DNA of 64,000 bases from Compostibacter hankyongensis (GCF_039541075.1 NZ_BAABFN010000001.1:1184665-1248664); one strand, 5' to 3'. Shown: positions 26,166 through 34,975, counted from the stretch's first letter. Numbers and translations are program-made. The notes: generated by a model from the sequence alone, not told the origin.

Positions 26166-27530
26166 ATGAGATGTCTTCTCTACGTTTGTCTGCTGTCGTT
26201 GTCCTGTTCTGCCGCGCTTGCGGAAGGGAAAGCGACGCAGGCTTGGGTTGCTCCGCAGCCTGCAGATATGGCCGCTACTGTTTCCCGGCCGGCAGATACC
26301 CTCATTACCGTTCCCCTGGGTGGCAATACCTGGAAATACCCCAAGGAAAACCACGGCGGTCAGCTCAGCGAAGCCGGAATCCGTAACTGGACGGACACCG
26401 CCTGCTATTTTATCACCCGTGTCCGGGTAAGCCGTCCCGGGATGCTCCGGCTTTGGCTCAGGGCAACCGTGTCCGGGGGAGAAAGTGTGATCCGCGTATC
26501 CCTGCTCGGGCACAGCCGGGACATCAGGCTGAAGCCGGGAGAGCCGGGCGACCGTTCTGCGGGAACCTGGCAGGTCACGGATACCGGCTATATTGCCATA
26601 AGGCTGCAGGCCCTTTCGAAGACAGGCCGGTATTTTGGGGAGGTGGCGGCGCTGAAGCTGGACGGCACGGCACTACAGGGACGCACTGCCTTCGTAAAAA
26701 ACAACGAGGGCAATTTCTTTTACTGGGGCCGGCGGGGTCCTTCCGTCCACCTGAATTACGAAATGCCCGGAGATGCGGATGCCGAGTGGTTTTACAACGA
26801 GGTAACGGTGCCGGCGGGCAACGATATTGTCGGCTCCTATTTTATGGCGGACGGCTTTGCCGAGGGATATTTCGGTATGCAGGTCAACTCCTCCCGCGAG
26901 CGGCGCATTCTCTTTTCCGTATGGAGTCCTTTTCATACCGATGATCCGTCGGCCATTCCGGCGGATCAAAAGATATTGCTTGTAAAAAAGGGCGCCGGTG
27001 TGCATGCCGGCGAGTTCGGGAACGAGGGTTCGGGCGGACAAAGTTTTTTGCGTTATAACTGGAAAGCCAACACTACCTACCGTTTTCTGCTGCATGCCCG
27101 GCCGGGCGACAACGATCATACCCGCTACACGGCCTGGTTTTATGCCCCGGAGCAGGCGCATTGGCAATTGATCGCGAGCTTTAGCCGCCCGCATACCCAT
27201 ACCTGGCTGAAGCACCTGCATTCCTTCCTGGAGAATTTTTCTCCGGATCAGGGCGACATTACCCGCAAGGTGCTGTTCACAAACCAGTGGGTCCGGGACG
27301 CCGCGGGAAAATGGACGGCGCTGACCCGCGCCCGCTTCACAGGTGACAATACAGCCGGAAAAGGCTACCGCATGGATTACGGGGGAGGAGTAGAGGGCGC
27401 CGCCTTTTTTCTGAAGAACTGCGGTTTCTTTAACGGCTATACGCCATTGAATACGCATTATGCCCGTCCTCCGGGAGGCCTGCCGCCGGAGATCCCATTC
27501 GAAAGGTTAAAGGTGAAAGGTAAAAGGTGA
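26166..27530 (+). CDS. Secreted DUF3472/DUF5077-type protein
   Basis: The 454-residue exported protein (signal MRCLLYVCLLSLSCSAALA) has an N-terminal carbohydrate-binding-like beta domain (about 40-165, DUF5077-like: TDTACYFITRVRVSRPGMLRLWL). The larger second domain resembles DUF3472 (HLNYEMPGDADAEWFYNEVTVP; SYFMADGFAEGYFGMQVNS). Proteins of this type are common in Bacteroidota and are of unknown function, probably acting on or binding glycans. The C-terminal residues ERLKVKGKR and the stop codon are encoded by a heptad-repeat array, so the original C-terminus has probably been replaced. It follows thrC by 67 bases but is not functionally linked to it. Confidence 0.8.
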   Translation: MRCLLYVCLLSLSCSAALAEGKATQAWVAPQPADMAATVSRPADTLITVPLGGNTWKYPKENHGGQLSEAGIRNWTDTACYFITRVRVSRPGMLRLWLRATVSGGESVIRVSLLGHSRDIRLKPGEPGDRSAGTWQVTDTGYIAIRLQALSKTGRYFGEVAALKLDGTALQGRTAFVKNNEGNFFYWGRRGPSVHLNYEMPGDADAEWFYNEVTVPAGNDIVGSYFMADGFAEGYFGMQVNSSRERRILFSVWSPFHTDDPSAIPADQKILLVKKGAGVHAGEFGNEGSGGQSFLRYNWKANTTYRFLLHARPGDNDHTRYTAWFYAPEQAHWQLIASFSRPHTHTWLKHLHSFLENFSPDQGDITRKVLFTNQWVRDAAGKWTALTRARFTGDNTAGKGYRMDYGGGVEGAAFFLKNCGFFNGYTPLNTHYARPPGGLPPEIPFERLKVKGKR

Positions 27531-27534
27531 AGGG
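27501..27534 (+). repeat. Purine heptad array overlapping a gene's 3' end
   Basis: Units of the form AAAGGTG/AAAGGTA repeat about five times and overlap the last ten codons of the DUF3472-type gene, whose stop TGA (27528-27530) is formed within the array. Confidence 0.85.
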
Positions 27535-27571
27535 CCGTTCCACGTAAACCCGAAATCCGCAATCCCCGCAT

Positions 27572-28756
27572 TCATTTGAATACCTGCACGCCGTTTGCTT
27601 CCAGTTGGCGCAGCAGCGTTTGGTTGAGGCTATCCGACCAAAGGGCGGCGGCATCGCTCAGCCCGAACATCTCCAGTTTCGGCAGGGCGGACAGCTGTGT
27701 GGGGAGTGCGGTGAACCGGTTTCCGTTGAGCTCGATCTCCAGGAGGCCAGCGTAGTTCAGCAGGGGCATGGGGAAGCGGTCCAGCTGGTTATAGCTGAGG
27801 TCTACCCGTTTCAGCTTTGGAAAGTTCCAGCATTTATCACCCACGGTGGCGATGTCGTTATGGCTGCAGTAAAATAGCTCCAGCCGGTCCAGCCGCCGGA
27901 TGGCGGTGGGAAGCTTTCTGATCCGGTTATGGGAGAGATACAACTCCTTTACCTTCCTGAGCTTCCGGATTTTCGGGCGGATGCGGCTGATCCGGTTGTA
28001 ATAGATATCGAAATGGCGCAGCTGCTTCAGCTTGTAAACGGCTACGGGCAATCGCGTCAGGTTGTTCCTGTACAGGATGATCAGTTGCAGCCGGCGCAGC
28101 CGTTTTATCCGATGCGGTACTTTCCCGATATCGTTGGTAGACAGAATAAGACTTTGCAAGGTATTCAGGCGGGTAAGATCCCGGGGAATATCGCGGATCT
28201 GGTTTTCCGATAGGTCCGTCCAGCGCAGCGCAGGCAGGTAGAGACGTGGTATGACCAACCTGCTGAGGAAGTTACGGGATACGTGGAGTTCCTGTAAAGC
28301 CGGCATGGGATGGCTGATCTGTAAGGTGGTGATCACATTGTCGTCCAGGTTGACCGACTCGAGGGCGGGCAGCCTGTAGAGCACCTCCGGAAAAGTTTTC
28401 AGGTAGTTGCCGGACAGGTTGATCCGCTTGAGCTGACTGAAACGGAGGATGCTTTCCGGCACTTCTTCGAGGTCAAAGCCGTGCAGGTCCAGCTCAGTAA
28501 TATTATCAGGCTGGTTCAGCGCGGCCGCCAGGCTCCGGGGCGGCAGGGTGGACTTTAGCTTTCCCTGCACCGTATAGAGCCGGAAGAGGTTGGCAGAATC
28601 TCTTGCCGTATAGTCGCGCGTCCCCGGAGTGTAGAGCAGCTGTTTTCGTACGCGTATGCCCATATGCACGGAGTCCTGCGCGGTGAGCGGTACAAGCTGG
28701 GCAAAATCCGTCAGGGGCAGGAAGACGAACAGCAACGGCAGCAACCTTTTTTTCAT
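27572..28756 (-). CDS. Exported leucine-rich-repeat protein
   Basis: The 394-residue product has a signal peptide (MKKRLLPLLFVFLPLTDFAQ) and at least eleven leucine-rich repeats from about residue 88 to 370. They have the bacterial LRR pattern LxxLxLxxNxIxxIP, for example LQSLILSTNDIGKVPHRIKR and VKELYLSHNRIRKLPTAIRR. It probably folds as a solenoid in the periplasm or at the surface and binds a protein partner. No enzymatic domain or membrane anchor is present. It is convergent with the DUF3472-type gene and co-directional with the downstream-numbered phosphodiesterase operon, but separated from it by 83 bases. Confidence 0.85.
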   Translation of the reverse strand: MKKRLLPLLFVFLPLTDFAQLVPLTAQDSVHMGIRVRKQLLYTPGTRDYTARDSANLFRLYTVQGKLKSTLPPRSLAAALNQPDNITELDLHGFDLEEVPESILRFSQLKRINLSGNYLKTFPEVLYRLPALESVNLDDNVITTLQISHPMPALQELHVSRNFLSRLVIPRLYLPALRWTDLSENQIRDIPRDLTRLNTLQSLILSTNDIGKVPHRIKRLRRLQLIILYRNNLTRLPVAVYKLKQLRHFDIYYNRISRIRPKIRKLRKVKELYLSHNRIRKLPTAIRRLDRLELFYCSHNDIATVGDKCWNFPKLKRVDLSYNQLDRFPMPLLNYAGLLEIELNGNRFTALPTQLSALPKLEMFGLSDAAALWSDSLNQTLLRQLEANGVQVFK

Positions 28757-28839
28757 GGCCGTGTAGCTTTAGAGATGGAGAAATATCCATCCTAAAGGTA
28801 AAACTAAATTTTTAGTTTTCAAAACGGCTGTGGAAAAAC

Positions 28840-29613
28840 TCAGGGCTGTAGCTGCAAAACGGCGAACACCGGACAATGGTCGGAGGCGGGATTGCCTTTC
28901 AGCACCCGTATGGCGCCGGTGGTCCAGGTATGGCTTTTATCGGTGAGGATATAGTCTATCTTGGAATGGGGATCGTCCCAGGGAATGGTATAGCCGCTGG
29001 ATGCGGAGGCATCCGAGAAGCGGGTCTTCATCAGGGCGATCTCTTTGCTGTCCGGCCGGCTGTTCATATCCCCGGCCAGGATAACGGGCAGCGTGTCCTG
29101 CCGGTAAAAGCCAAGAAGCGTCTGTATCTGCCGCAGGCGTTCTTCGGGAGCCTTCCGGTAGTCCAGGTGGGTGCTGGCAAATTTCAGCCGGGTGCCGTCT
29201 TTCAGCCGTACCGTTATTTCTGCAATGGCGCGGGGTTCTCCGCCCGTGACGGAAGGCAGGTGATGGGTGGCGCTGCTTTCCAGCGGATAACGGGACAGGA
29301 CGCCTATACCATAGCCGCCGCCCTGATAGTCCATGGCCCTGGCAAAATAAAAATAAGGTATCCCGCTTTCCCGGGCGATCTGCTGCAGCTGAAAGACCTT
29401 TCCGGTCCGGTCCGTCATGCTGTCCAGCTCCTGCAGGGCCACCAGATCAGGACCAAAATCGCGGATCACTTTGGCGATATTTTCGGTGTTTACCTTCCCT
29501 GCGTTGTCTTCCGCATGATGGATGTTATAGGTGAGCACCTTCAGCTGCTGCGCCGGCAGCTTTGCTGCTGCCAGCAGCAAGGCCAGAACGAGGATAAGCG
29601 GTTGTTTTTTCAT
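28840..29613 (-). CDS. Secreted endonuclease/exonuclease/phosphatase-family hydrolase
   Basis: The 257-residue protein has a signal peptide (MKKQPLILVLALLLAAAKLP, then AQQ) and an intact EEP fold. TYNIHHAED provides the metal-binding Asn, DLVALQELD the catalytic Glu, LAGDMNSRPDS the Asp/Asn pair, IDYIL and SDHCPV the C-terminal Asp-His. The family includes metal-dependent nucleases, sphingomyelinases and phosphodiesterases, and the substrate cannot be told. It follows cutC after only 7 bases, so it is the last gene of the vapB-vapC-cutC operon. Confidence 0.88.
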   Translation of the reverse strand: MKKQPLILVLALLLAAAKLPAQQLKVLTYNIHHAEDNAGKVNTENIAKVIRDFGPDLVALQELDSMTDRTGKVFQLQQIARESGIPYFYFARAMDYQGGGYGIGVLSRYPLESSATHHLPSVTGGEPRAIAEITVRLKDGTRLKFASTHLDYRKAPEERLRQIQTLLGFYRQDTLPVILAGDMNSRPDSKEIALMKTRFSDASASSGYTIPWDDPHSKIDYILTDKSHTWTTGAIRVLKGNPASDHCPVFAVLQLQP

Positions 29614-29620
29614 GATTTAG

Positions 29621-30385
29621 CTATAAGGAATAAGATGTGGAAGTTGCCGCCTCTGCTTTTTCGCGCAGCCGTTTCACAATGGCGGAATCGGTGATGCTGA
29701 TCTCAAACTCTTTGCCGTCGCCCATGGCGGCATGAGGGTTCCGGTATTGCATTTTGCTGTCGGCGGTACGGTTGCCCCGGGAGTGGTATTCACGGGCGCC
29801 CGTCTGACGCACCAGCTCGGCAATATTTTCTTCCCGCACACCGGAGCCCGCCATAATGGTGATCCGGTCTCCTGCAACCTGTACCAGCTGCCGGATCAGA
29901 CCGGTGCCCTCCATGGCGATGCGGCGCTGCCCGGAGGTCAGGATACGTTCGCAGCCCGTGCTGATCACCGCTTCGAGGGCTTCGAAAGCATCGCTGGTCA
30001 TATCAAAAGCCCGGTGAAAGGTAACGCCCATCGGTTGGGCCAGCGTTACTAACTGCTTCGTACGTACGACGTCCACCTTTCCGTCTTCGGTAAGCACGCC
30101 GATGACCACGCCGTCGCAGCCCAGCTGCTTGCAGACTTCGATATCCCGCTGCATCAGCTCGAACTCCAGGGCATCATAGAGGAAGTCGCCTCCCCGGGGC
30201 CGGATGATGGGATAGACTTGTATGGACAGCGCTTCCCGCGTTTTGGCAATGGCGCCATAGCTGGGGGTGGTGCCGCCTTCGGCCATATTGTCGCAAAGCT
30301 CTACACGGTCGGCTCCGCCGGTCTGTGCAGCAATGGCGGAAGCGGCCGAGTTGGCGCAGATCTCAAGGATGACAGGGGTATTCAT
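29621..30385 (-). CDS. cutC: CutC-family protein (copper homeostasis)
   Basis: The 254-residue TIM-barrel protein is a full CutC: LEICANSAASAIAAQTGGADRVELCDNMAEGGTTPS at the N-terminus, then IIRPRGGDFLYDALEFELM and VTFHRAFDM, and a final RILTSGQRRIA and ITIMAGSGVREENI. CutC has been linked to copper tolerance in E. coli, but its biochemical role is not settled. The start ATG overlaps the stop of vapC as ATGA, and the phosphodiesterase follows 7 bases later. Translational coupling to a toxin-antitoxin module is unusual for this gene. Confidence 0.92.
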   Translation of the reverse strand: MNTPVILEICANSAASAIAAQTGGADRVELCDNMAEGGTTPSYGAIAKTREALSIQVYPIIRPRGGDFLYDALEFELMQRDIEVCKQLGCDGVVIGVLTEDGKVDVVRTKQLVTLAQPMGVTFHRAFDMTSDAFEALEAVISTGCERILTSGQRRIAMEGTGLIRQLVQVAGDRITIMAGSGVREENIAELVRQTGAREYHSRGNRTADSKMQYRNPHAAMGDGKEFEISITDSAIVKRLREKAEAATSTSYSL

Positions 30386-30786
30386 AATAATATTTTAAGT
30401 GGGGTATGTTGGGCGATCAGGGTAAAATCCCGGTCCTTATGTACAAGCGGTATATCGAAATAAATGGCATAGAAAGCGATTAAGCAATCGTTGCTTTTAC
30501 GGATGGTAATTCCTTTTTTGCGGAGATCCCTGTATAGGGCAGCCGCTCCTCCGGCTGCTTCTATGGCAGGAAGGTCCAGTATGGAAAAAGCGGAAAGCAG
30601 ATCCTTTGTCTGTTCAAAGTCCCCGTCATCCTGGATGCCTTGCAGTATCTCCTGGTAGATAACGGGAGTGATGATAACGGGAAAATCTTCTGCAATATAA
30701 CGGCCCAGCAGGTCTGATCCTCTGCCGGAACGGATATTCAGGAAATCGATCCATACCGATGTATCAAAAAGTAGCGGATCGTTCAA
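30382..30786 (-). CDS. vapC: PIN-domain ribonuclease toxin, VapC type
   Basis: The 134-residue PIN-domain protein has the acidic catalytic set: D8 in LFDTSVWIDF, E46 in YQEILQG, D100 in KSNDCLIAFYA, and D118/D120 in HKDRDF. VapC toxins cleave tRNA or rRNA until neutralised by VapB. The start is a TTG that overlaps the vapB stop (TTGA), the classic coupled arrangement, and the stop overlaps the cutC ATG. It is part of a four-gene minus-strand operon. Confidence 0.9.
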   Translation of the reverse strand: MNDPLLFDTSVWIDFLNIRSGRGSDLLGRYIAEDFPVIITPVIYQEILQGIQDDGDFEQTKDLLSAFSILDLPAIEAAGGAAALYRDLRKKGITIRKSNDCLIAFYAIYFDIPLVHKDRDFTLIAQHTPLKILL

Positions 30787-30974
30787 GCTTTTCTCATTTC
30801 CTGAAGATTCCCCTTCCAGAAGGACTTATGCCGTATATGAAGCAATTGCTGTCTTTTCAGCCGGTTTACATAATACTGTAAGGCTTCCTGCACAGCGGCT
30901 CTTTTGGTGGGCTGCTTCCCCAGCCTCATCGCAGCTTTCAGCAGATGATCGTCTATTTCTATATTGGTGCGCAT
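30783..30974 (-). CDS. vapB: VapB-type antitoxin
   Basis: The 63-residue protein begins with a short DNA-binding segment of the VapB type (MRTNIEIDDHLLKAAMRLGK, then TKRAAVQEALQYYVNRLKRQ). A basic C-terminal tail (about 42-63) would wrap the VapC toxin. It precedes and overlaps vapC. A perfect AGGAGG (minus strand, 30977-30982) lies just 2 bases before the ATG, an unusually strong and unusually close Shine-Dalgarno for a Bacteroidota gene. VapB usually represses its own promoter together with VapC. Confidence 0.88.
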   Translation of the reverse strand: MRTNIEIDDHLLKAAMRLGKQPTKRAAVQEALQYYVNRLKRQQLLHIRHKSFWKGNLQEMRKA

Positions 30975-31034
30975 ATCCTCCTTTGTTTTTATACACCTAA
31001 AGATAGGATTTTTTACACCAAAAGAAAACAGGAT

Positions 31035-32078
31035 TCAAAAATAGCTCTTCCCGTCGATAAGTCTGTTGGGGGTTTGCTGGGAGTAAACGGCATAGTTAAA
31101 GCCTTTTTGCAGACACCAGGCGCCGATCTCTCCCTGCTTGTTGATGGCCAGAAAGCCCAGCTGTATGGACCGGGCATAGTCCGGGTCTTTTTTGACCACC
31201 CGCTCCACGGTCATGCGGCAGGCTTCTTCGGGGGAATGTCCCTGTCGCATCAGCTCTACTACCGTATGGGTGCCGCATATCCGCATGGTGGCTTCCCCGA
31301 CGCCGGTGGAGGTGGCGGCCCCTATTTCGTTGTCTACGAAGAGGCCGGCGCCGAGTATGGGTGAATCGCCTACCCGGCCATGCATCTTATAGGCCAGTCC
31401 GCTGGTCGTGCAGGCGCCGGAAAGGTTACCTGCCGCATCCAGCGCCAGCATGCCGATGGTGTCGTGATTGTACCGGTTGCCCGGCAGGCGCAGTGGGCTG
31501 AAGGCGGTTTTTCTGCCGGCGGCTTTGTTTTCAATATTGATCTCCGGTTTGTATTTTGAGGTTTGTAGCCATTTCCGCCAGGCCTTTTCGGAGGCGGGGG
31601 TGAGCAGATGCTGTCGCGGAAAGCCCTGCTCCAGCGCGAACTGCAGGGCGCCATCCCCGACCAGCATGACGTGGGGCGTTTTTTCCATTACCCGGCGGGC
31701 TACCGAGATGGCATGTACGATGTGCTCCAGGCATCCTACCGAGCCGGCGTTCCCTTTTTCATCCATGATGCAGGCGTCGAGGGTAACGTGCCCGTCGCGG
31801 TCCGGGAATCCGCCGAGACCGATGGTCTGTATCTGCGGATCGGCTTCCGGTACCTTGACACCCGCCTCCACTGCATCGAGCGCGCGGCCCCCGCTGCGGA
31901 GCACCTCCCAGGCGGCTGCGTTGGCGGGTATCCCGAAATCCCAGGTCGATACCACAAGCGGGCGTACGGCTTCCGGCCGCTGCCGGCGGGTAACGGCGGC
32001 GGCAAGCGCGGGGCGGTCGAGCGACAGCAGGGCGGCGCCCGCCGCGGACCATTTCAGGAACTTTCTGCGGTCTTGCAT
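31035..32078 (-). CDS. N4-(beta-N-acetylglucosaminyl)-L-asparaginase
   Basis: This 347-residue Ntn-hydrolase cleaves the GlcNAc-Asn bond of de-glycosylated glycoproteins. It begins with a twin-arginine signal (MQDRRKFLKWSAAGAALLSL), so it is exported folded. The autoprocessing site is in NRYNHDTIGMLALD, giving Thr207 as the catalytic N-terminal nucleophile of the beta chain, and the substrate loop GRVGDSPILGAGLFVDNEIGAA and GTHTVVELMRQG follow. It is co-directional with a ROK kinase and an MFS porter upstream, fitting an N-glycan salvage set. A composite repeat island separates it from the ROK gene. Confidence 0.93.
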   Translation of the reverse strand: MQDRRKFLKWSAAGAALLSLDRPALAAAVTRRQRPEAVRPLVVSTWDFGIPANAAAWEVLRSGGRALDAVEAGVKVPEADPQIQTIGLGGFPDRDGHVTLDACIMDEKGNAGSVGCLEHIVHAISVARRVMEKTPHVMLVGDGALQFALEQGFPRQHLLTPASEKAWRKWLQTSKYKPEINIENKAAGRKTAFSPLRLPGNRYNHDTIGMLALDAAGNLSGACTTSGLAYKMHGRVGDSPILGAGLFVDNEIGAATSTGVGEATMRICGTHTVVELMRQGHSPEEACRMTVERVVKKDPDYARSIQLGFLAINKQGEIGAWCLQKGFNYAVYSQQTPNRLIDGKSYF

Positions 32079-32083
32079 GGGAA

Positions 32084-32291
32084 CGGGTTTGAAATTTCCA
32101 GTTTCTGGTTCAATAGTCTAAGGTCCAAAGTCTAAAGTTAATTTGCCGGGAATGAAACCTTAAACCTTAGACTTCCGTGTCTAAAGTTGATCTGCCCGGA
32201 AAAACCTTAAACCTTAGACCCTTAAACTTTAAACTTAAAATGCCCTTCACCCTTCACCTTTTACCTTTCACCTTTCCCCCTTTAGGGGGGT
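32084..32291. repeat. Composite heptad-repeat island between ROK and asparaginase genes
   Basis: Read on the minus strand after the ROK stop: a C5TAAAGGGGG-type palindrome, AAAGGTG heptads (32242-32275), the GCATTTTAAG core (32234-32243), TTTAAAG/TCTAAGG heptads in two blocks (32162-32234, 32110-32145) around a GTTTCATTCC core (32149-32158), then AAACTGG units reaching the asparaginase start. No gene was seen. Confidence 0.85.
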
Positions 32292-32299
32292 AGGGGGCG

Positions 32300-33259
32300 T
32301 CAGTCCTTCATCTCCCAGACCAGGGCGCTGGCGCCGAGGATGGCCGCATCGCTTTCCTTCAGCTCGGACAGCAGCACCTTTACCTTGTCTTTATAGATCT
32401 CCAGCAGGCTTTCTTCCATATGCCGGACGGTGGGCTTCAGGATAAGATCGCCCGCTTTGGTGAGGCCGCCGAACAGGATAATGGCCTCGGGACTGGAGAA
32501 GGCGATAAAGTTGGCCAGCTGCTGCCCCAGCATTCTGCCGGTATATTCAAAGGCGTCGAGCGCCAGCTTATCCCCGTGAAGGGCCGCATCCCGGGTGGAT
32601 TTTGAAGTGATCTCCTCGGGAGGAAGACCCCGCAGCCGGCTATCGGTCTGATGCGTATCCAGCAGCTCCCGCATGGTGCGTGCCAGCCCGGTGGCGGAAA
32701 CATAGGTTTCCAGGCAGCCGTAACGTCCGCATCCGCACAACCTTCCTTCAGTGTTTACGATCACATGCCCCAGCTCACCGGCGAAGCCGTCGTGCCCGTA
32801 AACAAGCTCGCCGTTGGCGACAATGCCGCTGCCCAGGCCCGTGCCGAGGGTGATCATGATGAAGTCCTTCATGCCGCGGGCGGCCCCGTAGGTCATCTCT
32901 CCGATGGCCGCGGCGTTGGCATCGTTGGTGAGTACTACAGGCAGTCCGAAAGCATCCTTGACCAGGTTGGCCAAAGGGATCACCCCTTTCCAGGGCAGGT
33001 TGGGGGCAAATTCTATCGCTCCTTTGAAATAATTGCCGTTCGGGGCACCGATGCCGATGCCTTTTACTTCCCCGGTGTCGGCCATCTTTTCGATGAGCGG
33101 GGATAAAGCGTTGTAGAGATCCTCCACAAAAAGGGGAACTTCCGCATGCGCACGGGTGGAGATGCTTCCTTCACTCAGCAAATTGCCACGGCGGTCCACA
33201 ATGCCGAATACCGTGTTGGTGCCGCCGATATCGATGCCCACCGCTAACTGTTGATTCAT
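32300..33259 (-). CDS. ROK-family sugar kinase
   Basis: The 319-residue protein has the ROK features. The N-terminal phosphate loop is AVGIDIGGTNTVFGIVD, the sugar-binding part is TNDANAAAIGEMTYGAARG, and the zinc-containing ROK signature is GHVIVNTEGRLCGCGRYGCLE. No DNA-binding domain is present, so it is a kinase rather than a NagC-type repressor. Members phosphorylate glucose, GlcNAc, ManNAc or fructose. Upstream by 41 bases is a sugar MFS porter and downstream is aspartylglucosaminidase, making GlcNAc or glucose the likely substrate. Confidence 0.9.
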   Translation of the reverse strand: MNQQLAVGIDIGGTNTVFGIVDRRGNLLSEGSISTRAHAEVPLFVEDLYNALSPLIEKMADTGEVKGIGIGAPNGNYFKGAIEFAPNLPWKGVIPLANLVKDAFGLPVVLTNDANAAAIGEMTYGAARGMKDFIMITLGTGLGSGIVANGELVYGHDGFAGELGHVIVNTEGRLCGCGRYGCLETYVSATGLARTMRELLDTHQTDSRLRGLPPEEITSKSTRDAALHGDKLALDAFEYTGRMLGQQLANFIAFSSPEAIILFGGLTKAGDLILKPTVRHMEESLLEIYKDKVKVLLSELKESDAAILGASALVWEMKD

Positions 33260-33300
33260 TTTTATGTGTTTATTTCGAGAACATGGTTTACAGGTCAGTG

Positions 33301-34923
33301 CTACATAACCGCGGCTTCATAATCCAGCCCCTGCGCTTTCAGGATGGATCTTACCCGGTAGCCGAAAAAGGCGATGTAGGCAAAACCCAGCACCGGTATG
33401 ATGTACGACCGGTGAATGCCCAGGGCCGGCATATCCGCCAGTCCGCCCTGTATCGGAGGGATAAGGGCTCCGCCGAGGATCATCATGATCAGGAAGGCCG
33501 AAGCCTGGCTGGTATATTTTCCCAGCCCGGTAATGGACAGGGCAAAGATGCAGGGCCACATGACCGAACAGAACAGCCCTCCGCTCATAAAGGCAAAAGC
33601 GGCCGTCTGACCGGTAGTGAACAGGCCGATGAGCATGGCGGCCGTTCCCAGTCCGCCGAAGACCAGCAGGGTACGCGCCGGCTTTTCCTGTCCGATAAAG
33701 AAGCCGAAGACCAGAACCAGGATACAGATGGCGTAAAGATAAAAATCGTTGATCTGATTCCCTTTCCATATGTTTACGCCCAGCACTACCCCGAAGCCGA
33801 TAAAGGGAACGATCACCGTCATCAGCTTCCGGGCTCTTCCGGAAAGATTAAAAATAGTGATGGCGGCTGTCCAGCGGCCGATCATCAGGCTTCCCCAGTA
33901 CAACGAGATGTAGGGGTCGATCTGCGATTTGTCCAGGCCGGCAGGGGAGAGAAAGCCGGGTTGCTCCAGGAGGGCGCCCATATTGCTCTGGATGGTCACT
34001 TCCACGCCTACGTATACAAACAGCGCCGTCATTCCCAATACAAGCTGGGCGTAGCGCATGGCTCCCCAGCCCTGTGCATCCCGCTGTGCGCTTTTAAAGG
34101 AATAAAGCAGGATGCCCAGAATACCGACAATGCCAAGGACGAACAATGGCAGGGCATAACGGCTGATCACGCCGATCAGGATAAGCAGGAAAAAAAAGGT
34201 AATGCCCAGCATCGAGCGGGTAGCTTTCCCCGTTTTTTCGAATATCTCGTCAGAGATGAACCGCGGCATTTTGGTAACGGCAAAGATAACAGCCGCCAGC
34301 AGGAACAGCCCGGCCAGCATCAGGTAAAGCTTATTGATCGTACTGATATCGGTAACGGCGGCCTGACCGTTCTCGCTGGCCGTGCCAAACAAAAGGATGG
34401 CGACCACGATAGGACCGATGGTGGTCCCGAAGCTGTTGACGCCTTCGGCAGCATTCAGCCGGTGCGCGCCCGTGGAAGGGTCCCCCAGCATCACGGCAAA
34501 GGGATTGGCGGCGGTTTGCTGCAGGGAGAATCCCAGCGCCACCACAAAAAAAGCGCCCAGGATCAGGAAGAAGGCCGTGCTCTTGTTCTCCATGCCGTTA
34601 CCCAGATTGACCACCCCGATCAGGAGCAGGGCGCCGGCTACCGAGATGAGCAGACCGTAGATGATGCCTTTTTTATAACCGATCTTGTTGAGGATATCTA
34701 CGCCCCGGAAGGCCGAGAAAAGGTACAGCAGCAGCGAGCCGATAAAATAGGCGCTGTAAAAAGCGAAATCGATCAGCTGCGATTCCAGCTGGGTGAGGTT
34801 GAAATGTGCCTTGCAAAAAGGGATAAAAACGCCGTTGGATGCCGCCACAAAGCCCCAAAAGAAAAATACGGTGATCAGTATATAAAAGGCGGGATTGATC
34901 CCCCTCGTCGATTCGTCATTCAT
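33301..34923 (-). CDS. Sugar MFS transporter
   Basis: The 540-residue membrane protein has the FucP/NagP-type pattern. TM1 is YILITVFFFWGFVAASNGVF with its conserved FWGF, LGFSLQQTAANPFAVMLGDP is the family's QxxANP motif, and about 12 to 14 hydrophobic segments follow. It is longer than usual (about 410-440) because of extra loop or helix sequence around residues 225-300. Its partner genes (ROK kinase, aspartylglucosaminidase) suggest an amino sugar or glucose as cargo. It is divergent from a second, shorter MFS porter gene. Confidence 0.9.
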   Translation of the reverse strand: MNDESTRGINPAFYILITVFFFWGFVAASNGVFIPFCKAHFNLTQLESQLIDFAFYSAYFIGSLLLYLFSAFRGVDILNKIGYKKGIIYGLLISVAGALLLIGVVNLGNGMENKSTAFFLILGAFFVVALGFSLQQTAANPFAVMLGDPSTGAHRLNAAEGVNSFGTTIGPIVVAILLFGTASENGQAAVTDISTINKLYLMLAGLFLLAAVIFAVTKMPRFISDEIFEKTGKATRSMLGITFFFLLILIGVISRYALPLFVLGIVGILGILLYSFKSAQRDAQGWGAMRYAQLVLGMTALFVYVGVEVTIQSNMGALLEQPGFLSPAGLDKSQIDPYISLYWGSLMIGRWTAAITIFNLSGRARKLMTVIVPFIGFGVVLGVNIWKGNQINDFYLYAICILVLVFGFFIGQEKPARTLLVFGGLGTAAMLIGLFTTGQTAAFAFMSGGLFCSVMWPCIFALSITGLGKYTSQASAFLIMMILGGALIPPIQGGLADMPALGIHRSYIIPVLGFAYIAFFGYRVRSILKAQGLDYEAAVM

Positions 34924-34951
34924 GCCATGTGTTTAGCAGGGTCATCTGGCT

Positions 34952-34975
34952 GCCGGCCGGGTTTCCCCGGCCGGC
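34952..34975. other. Strong GC hairpin in the divergent MFS intergenic region
   Basis: GCCGGCCGGG (34952-34961) and CCCGGCCGGC (34966-34975) form a perfect 10-bp stem with the four-base loop tttc. It sits about 28 bases upstream of the ATG of the minus-strand MFS gene, so it would lie in that mRNA's 5' leader. No T tract follows on either strand, so a terminator role is not supported. Confidence 0.6.
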
